Shown here in pieces: positions 44,114-44,269 of a stretch of DNA of 44,269 nt. How positions within the stretch are numbered: position 1 is the stretch's first letter; every line of letters begins with the position of its first letter. The stretch is from Alkalilacustris brevis (GTDB lineage Bacteria > Pseudomonadota > Alphaproteobacteria > Rhodobacterales > Rhodobacteraceae), in assembly GCF_003350345.1 (NCBI RefSeq), contig NZ_QNVJ01000061.1, forward strand, positions 1 through 44,269, read 5' to 3'. A program made the translations under genes and the position numbers. Below the pieces are notes generated by a model, which saw nothing but the letters and a program-made list of their open reading frames with translations, had not been told where the DNA came from and did not search any database.

Positions 44114-44269
44114 CCTGCGCGGGCAGGGGCCACACTCCATAGTTGTCTGAGCCCAGAGCGGATGGTCGGGGCAATTCCCTGCGCGGAATCAAGGGGGTCA
44201 GCCCGCCGCGCGACTGGTCAACCTCTCCTTCGCCTCGCAAAGCGGGTCTCGCAATGTCATCCATGCGGG
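44114..44269. other. Window end, no supported feature
   Basis: These 156 nt after DUF2244 show no gene, RNA or repeat I can support. Confidence 0.4.

Overview
The window looks like chromosomal DNA of a marine-type alphaproteobacterium of the Rhodobacteraceae (Roseobacter group or close relatives). This rests on the very high GC, the gene content (aromatic pca cluster, urease with a DUF1127 gene inside it, tripartite tricarboxylate and polyamine-type transporters, aa3 oxidase) and short dispersed intergenic repeats of a kind I associate with this family. No phage, insertion sequence, plasmid origin or CRISPR array is visible.

Layout. 1-1617: end of accB and all of accC (acetyl-CoA carboxylase). 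1828-4944: an FKBP-type isomerase facing a tightly overlapping trio (haloacid-dehalogenase-like hydrolase, alpha/beta hydrolase, threonine dehydratase-like PLP enzyme). 5030-11055: 4-hydroxybenzoate and protocatechuate catabolism, pobA-pcaD-pcaC-pcaH-pcaG, a terminator, then a beta-keto-acid cleavage enzyme (BKACE) and pcaB. 11156-17534 (minus): urease, transcribed ureD-ureA-ureJ-ureB-gap-ureC-DUF1127-ureE-ureF-ureG. 17828-19365: an unrecognised gene and a DUF1932-type dehydrogenase. 19406-26205 (minus): tctB-tctA-tctC, a PrpF-family isomerase, a family III CoA-transferase and a citrate-synthase-fold citryl-CoA lyase, controlled by a divergent LysR gene (26390-27289). 27697-31538: ccmE, ccmF, ccmH and an enoyl-CoA hydratase. 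31777-34218: two half-size YeeE/YedE membrane proteins, a DUF442 protein and a tandem rhodanese (sulfur import and transfer). 34389-38929 (minus): a complete spermidine/putrescine-type ABC importer. 39265-39351 (minus): tRNA-Leu(GAG) with its own terminator. 39428-40833: a divergent DUF2306 membrane protein and membrane LytTR regulator. 40842-44113: lipB, ctaD and a DUF2244 membrane protein.

How the parts work together. PobA and PcaHG/B/C/D convert 4-hydroxybenzoate to 3-oxoadipate. No pcaIJ or pcaF is present, but a BKACE gene sits directly against pcaB, suggesting that 3-oxoadipate is cleaved with acetyl-CoA to succinyl-CoA and acetoacetate. The tct/PrpF/CoA-transferase/lyase block reads as a self-contained import, isomerise, activate and cleave route for an unidentified di- or tricarboxylate. 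It is the best candidate here for an undescribed pathway. Six copies of a two-module intergenic repeat lie scattered between operons, two of them as a near-perfect inverted pair at 20374-20460.
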